This document shows, piece by piece, positions 61,468 to 64,000 of a DNA stretch of 64,000 nucleotides (the stretch's first letter is position 1; every line of letters begins with the position of its first letter). The stretch comes from Paenibacillus sp. MBLB1832. GTDB taxonomy: Bacteria; Bacillota; Bacilli; Paenibacillales; NBRC-103111. Location of the stretch: NCBI RefSeq assembly GCF_032271945.1, contig NZ_CP130319.1:1693001-1757000 (forward strand). The letters run 5' to 3'. The notes under the pieces were generated by a model. That model worked only from the letters and a program-made list of their open reading frames with translations, made no database searches and was not told the origin of the DNA. Both the position numbers and the translations under genes were made by a program.

Positions 61468-63036
61468 ATGAAAAAATCTCTTGCCATTTTGTCCGCATTA
61501 ACAATTACAAGTATTATGCTCGCAGCTTGTGGAGGCGGGAATTCTACCCCCGCTAAAGACAAGAAGGATTCAGGTCAAGCGAGCCAGGCTCCCGTTGACG
61601 CCAATAAGAAGTACAAGATTCGCGCGATGAACATCTTGTACGGTACAGCAGGTCCAGAGACGGGTACAGGGAAGAAAGCGATTGAAGATCGCTATAACAT
61701 TGATTTTGAGTATATTCCGGTAGCTTCCGGTGAATATACGAATAAGCTCGGCGTGACTTTGGCCTCTGGCGATATTCCGGATTTGGTGCTGTTCCCGCAG
61801 CTTGATGCCATCTATTTCAATGCTATTAACAGTGGACAATTTCTGCCGATTGAGACGTATATGAACGATGCTAAGAATTATCCCAATTTGGCGAAGCTGC
61901 CGAAGGACGTAACCGACACATTGAAGCTTAATGGCCATATCTATGGTGTTCCACGTCTCCGAGCTCTTCCAGGTCCTTCCATCACGCTACGTAAAGATTG
62001 GATGGATAAGCTGGGGCTGAAAGTGCCGACGAATTACGATGAGCTGTATAACGTATTGAAAGCATTCAAGGAAAAGGATCCTGACGGCAACGGAAAGGAT
62101 GATACCTTTGGGGTATCCATGGGTGTTGGCGCAGACGGAGCGTTAATCGGTGTCGGTTCACTTACCGCAAGCTTCCGTTCCGGAGCAGGTTTTGGTTCAA
62201 ACGTATGGGTAGAGGATGGCAAGGGAGGCATTGTGCTCGCAGACATTGGGCCTAACGCGAAACCTTCGTTGACCTTCCTTGCGAAGTTATACAAAGATGG
62301 CCTTATTGCCAAAGACTTTGCTGTTAAGAAAGACCAACAAGTGAAGGATGACTTTCTCTTGGGTAAGACGGGCGCAATTTCCTGGGCCTATAATGCTTAC
62401 GATCCAACGAATACGATTAACAAAGCGAAAGCAGCAAATCCGAATTGGAGCGTCATATCTGTACCGCCGATTAAAGCGATGGATGGTTCTGAGGGCGGCT
62501 ATATCAAGGATACGGGTTACTTCGGCATCTTTGGAATTAACAAGGATGTGGCCAAAGATCCCGGTAAGCTGGCGCGTGTACTGAAGATGCTCGATGATCA
62601 AATTGGCGACGACGGCGCGAACTTCATTAAATGGGGCGTAGAAGGAGTTCACTATAAGAATGAGAATGGGAAGAAAACGGAAACAGACGTAGGTTCAAAG
62701 GAAGGACCTATTAAGTATAAACTGACAGACCATGCCGCTGAAGGGGATTGGATCTACATCGCGTCGGATACGGATGAGTCGAAGAAATACCGTATGGAAG
62801 CCTTTGATAACGCGCTGAAAGGCAAGCCTTGGTCCAAACAGGATACTGGTTTGTACTCCAAAACCTATGCGGAGAAGGGCAAAGAGCTGTTGAAGCAAAT
62901 TTACGATGCTGAAGTTAAGATTATTATGGGTGAAGCTCCGGTGGATTCCTTCGATAAGGCAATTGCCGATTTCAACTCCAAAGGCGGAGACCTCATTACG
63001 AAGGAAATGAACGACGCTTGGAAAGCTAGAAAATAA
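61468..63036 (+). CDS. ABC glycan importer solute-binding lipoprotein (cluster C)
   Basis: 522 residues; lipobox LAAC with Cys21; KKYKIRAMNILYGTAGPETG, WMDKLGLKVPTNYDELYNVL and DPDGNGKDDTFG. It is a near-twin of the 27352 protein, so the two importers probably take related oligosaccharides. Differences cluster in the loops around NVWVEDGKGGIVLADIG and PPIKAMDGSEGGYIKDTG. GAAAGAGG lies upstream. A hairpin follows the stop. Confidence 0.9.
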   Translation: MKKSLAILSALTITSIMLAACGGGNSTPAKDKKDSGQASQAPVDANKKYKIRAMNILYGTAGPETGTGKKAIEDRYNIDFEYIPVASGEYTNKLGVTLASGDIPDLVLFPQLDAIYFNAINSGQFLPIETYMNDAKNYPNLAKLPKDVTDTLKLNGHIYGVPRLRALPGPSITLRKDWMDKLGLKVPTNYDELYNVLKAFKEKDPDGNGKDDTFGVSMGVGADGALIGVGSLTASFRSGAGFGSNVWVEDGKGGIVLADIGPNAKPSLTFLAKLYKDGLIAKDFAVKKDQQVKDDFLLGKTGAISWAYNAYDPTNTINKAKAANPNWSVISVPPIKAMDGSEGGYIKDTGYFGIFGINKDVAKDPGKLARVLKMLDDQIGDDGANFIKWGVEGVHYKNENGKKTETDVGSKEGPIKYKLTDHAAEGDWIYIASDTDESKKYRMEAFDNALKGKPWSKQDTGLYSKTYAEKGKELLKQIYDAEVKIIMGEAPVDSFDKAIADFNSKGGDLITKEMNDAWKARK

Positions 63037-63047
63037 GCAGGTAACAC

Positions 63048-63078
63048 AGGATAAGCGGCGCCATCGCGCTGCTTTCCT
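63048..63078 (+). terminator. Intercistronic hairpin after the binding-protein gene
   Basis: AGGATAAGCGGCG (63048-63060) pairs imperfectly with CGCGCTGCTTTCCT (63065-63078). The third such hairpin after a binding-protein gene in this window. Confidence 0.5.
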
Positions 63079-63101
63079 GACGATAAAAGGTGGGAAAAGG
63101 C

Positions 63102-63968
63102 ATGAAATCAAAATTGGGAAATGGCCTATTCGACGGATTTAATATCATTATCCTAACAATCGCAACGATAATATGTGTGCTTCCAATTATCAACGTCATC
63201 GCGATGTCTTTCGCGCCTATGAAGGATCTAGTTTCCGGAAAATTCTTACTTTGGCCGAGTTCGTTTGATTTGAGCGCATATCGTTTTATTTTTAATACGG
63301 GTATATTTTTTCAGGCATTGAAGAACACCGTCTGGGTAACGGTAGTTGGAACGGTTCTGAACTTGGCGTTCACGACAACTTTAGCCTATGTGTGTTCGAG
63401 GCAGCGGTTCAGCGCCAGAAGAGTATTGCTGTTCATGGTCGTCTTCACCATGCTATTCTCAGGAGGCCTCATTCCGACGTATCTCGTTGTGAAGTCAACA
63501 GGACTCATGAACTCCTTATGGGCACTCGTAATTCCAACGGCTGTTTCGGCATTCAATCTGCTTGTGATTCGGGAGTTTTTTGAATCCATTCATGAGAGTA
63601 TTATTGAGTCAGCGACAATAGATGGTTGCAATGATTTGGGTATATTTATCCGAATTGTACTGCCGTTATCGATCCCGGCACTGGCAACGTTCACGCTATT
63701 CTATGCCGTAGGCAACTGGAATCAATATTTCAATGCAATTCTGTATGTCAATAAGCCATCCTTATGGCCGCTGCAAATATTGTTGCGGCAAGTTGTTCTC
63801 ATCGGCCAAGCAGATATTTATGCGAATGCAAATACGGAGATCATTCCGCTTCCCGTATCTTCGCAGATGGCGACTGTCGTGTTAACGTCGGCCCCCATTG
63901 TTATTTTATACCCTTTCTTGCAAAAATATTTTGTCAAGGGACTCACGCTTGGCGCGGTGAAAGGGTAA
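63102..63968 (+). CDS. ABC glycan importer permease, YtcP/LplC type (cluster C)
   Basis: 288 residues from ATG 63102 (AAAGGTGG upstream; GTG 63090 lies inside that site). Six membrane helices, loop IESATIDGCNDLGIFIRIVL, tail KGLTLGAVKG. Close paralogue of the 28989 permease, keeping the ESA variant of the EAA loop. Cluster A continues with a beta-helix gene at this point; here the window ends 32 bp later. Confidence 0.9.
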   Translation: MKSKLGNGLFDGFNIIILTIATIICVLPIINVIAMSFAPMKDLVSGKFLLWPSSFDLSAYRFIFNTGIFFQALKNTVWVTVVGTVLNLAFTTTLAYVCSRQRFSARRVLLFMVVFTMLFSGGLIPTYLVVKSTGLMNSLWALVIPTAVSAFNLLVIREFFESIHESIIESATIDGCNDLGIFIRIVLPLSIPALATFTLFYAVGNWNQYFNAILYVNKPSLWPLQILLRQVVLIGQADIYANANTEIIPLPVSSQMATVVLTSAPIVILYPFLQKYFVKGLTLGAVKG

Positions 63969-64000
63969 TGCAGGGGGCACCTTTCAGTTAAAGTAGTTTA

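Overview
The window reads as chromosomal DNA of a spore-forming, Gram-positive soil or plant-associated bacterium of the Paenibacillus type. The support is AAGGAGG-type ribosome sites, lipoprotein binding proteins of ABC sugar importers with LplB/YtcP-like permeases, YesM/YesN-type two-component and AraC regulators, SLH-anchored surface proteins, and fragments of the sporulation sigma factor gene sigK. No rRNA, tRNA or CRISPR array was seen. Species assignment is inference from gene content only.

Layout. 1-3.9 kb: the end of a secreted clan GH-A hydrolase carrying cohesin, FIVAR and dockerin modules, then a cohesin-linker-SLH surface anchor. 4.0-6.5 kb: a sigK fragment plus an orphan ABC ATPase, an IS3-family remnant and a broken aldo/keto reductase. 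6.6-14.9 kb: an AT-richer cassette with two AraC regulators, a complete sugar ABC importer (binding protein plus two permeases), a GH99/WbsX-like protein and an ADP-ribosylglycohydrolase-fold protein. 15.0-18.4 kb: a membrane-anchored PrsA/SurA-like foldase and a frameshifted beta-helix protein. 18.5-19.7 kb: a second, more decayed copy of the sigK-fragment/ATPase block. 19.9-22.7 kb (minus): Gfo/Idh/MocA oxidoreductase and an (alpha/alpha)6 glycosidase, divergent from two AraC-type regulators (22.8-26.2 kb). 26.3-34.6 kb: permease, binding protein, permease, beta-helix/DNRLRE protein, foldase and sugar isomerase. 34.9-43.2 kb: a separate binding protein, a YesN/YesM pair on the minus strand, two permeases and a beta-lactamase-fold protein. 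43.3-52.6 kb: two large secreted paralogues with an N-terminal domain I cannot assign, and an SGNH esterase. 53-57 kb: a dead isomerase, an esterase remnant, an enolase-superfamily dehydratase, a DUF418 membrane protein and an intact isomerase. 57.5-64 kb: two FAD oxidoreductases and a close paralogue of the 26-30 kb transporter cluster.

Read together this is a large polysaccharide-use region. Secreted enzymes (beta-helix proteins, GH-A hydrolase, SGNH esterase, the unassigned SIWN-domain proteins) would act on a complex glycan; three or more importers would bring in oligosaccharides; cytoplasmic glycosidase, oxidoreductases, isomerases and dehydratase would process them. AraC and two-component regulators sit beside each importer. 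The glycan itself cannot be named from the sequence. The region is built from duplicated and decaying blocks: three isomerase copies (one dead), two foldase/beta-helix pairs, two near-identical transporter sets and two sigK-fragment/ATPase blocks.

The most original points are the SIWN-domain pair (43.3 and 48.5 kb), the foldase/beta-helix pairing, the cohesin-dockerin/cohesin-SLH pair, the direct repeats of a truncated sigK joined to an ABC ATPase, and tandem ATACACAT-type direct repeats upstream of the 57-64 kb operons.
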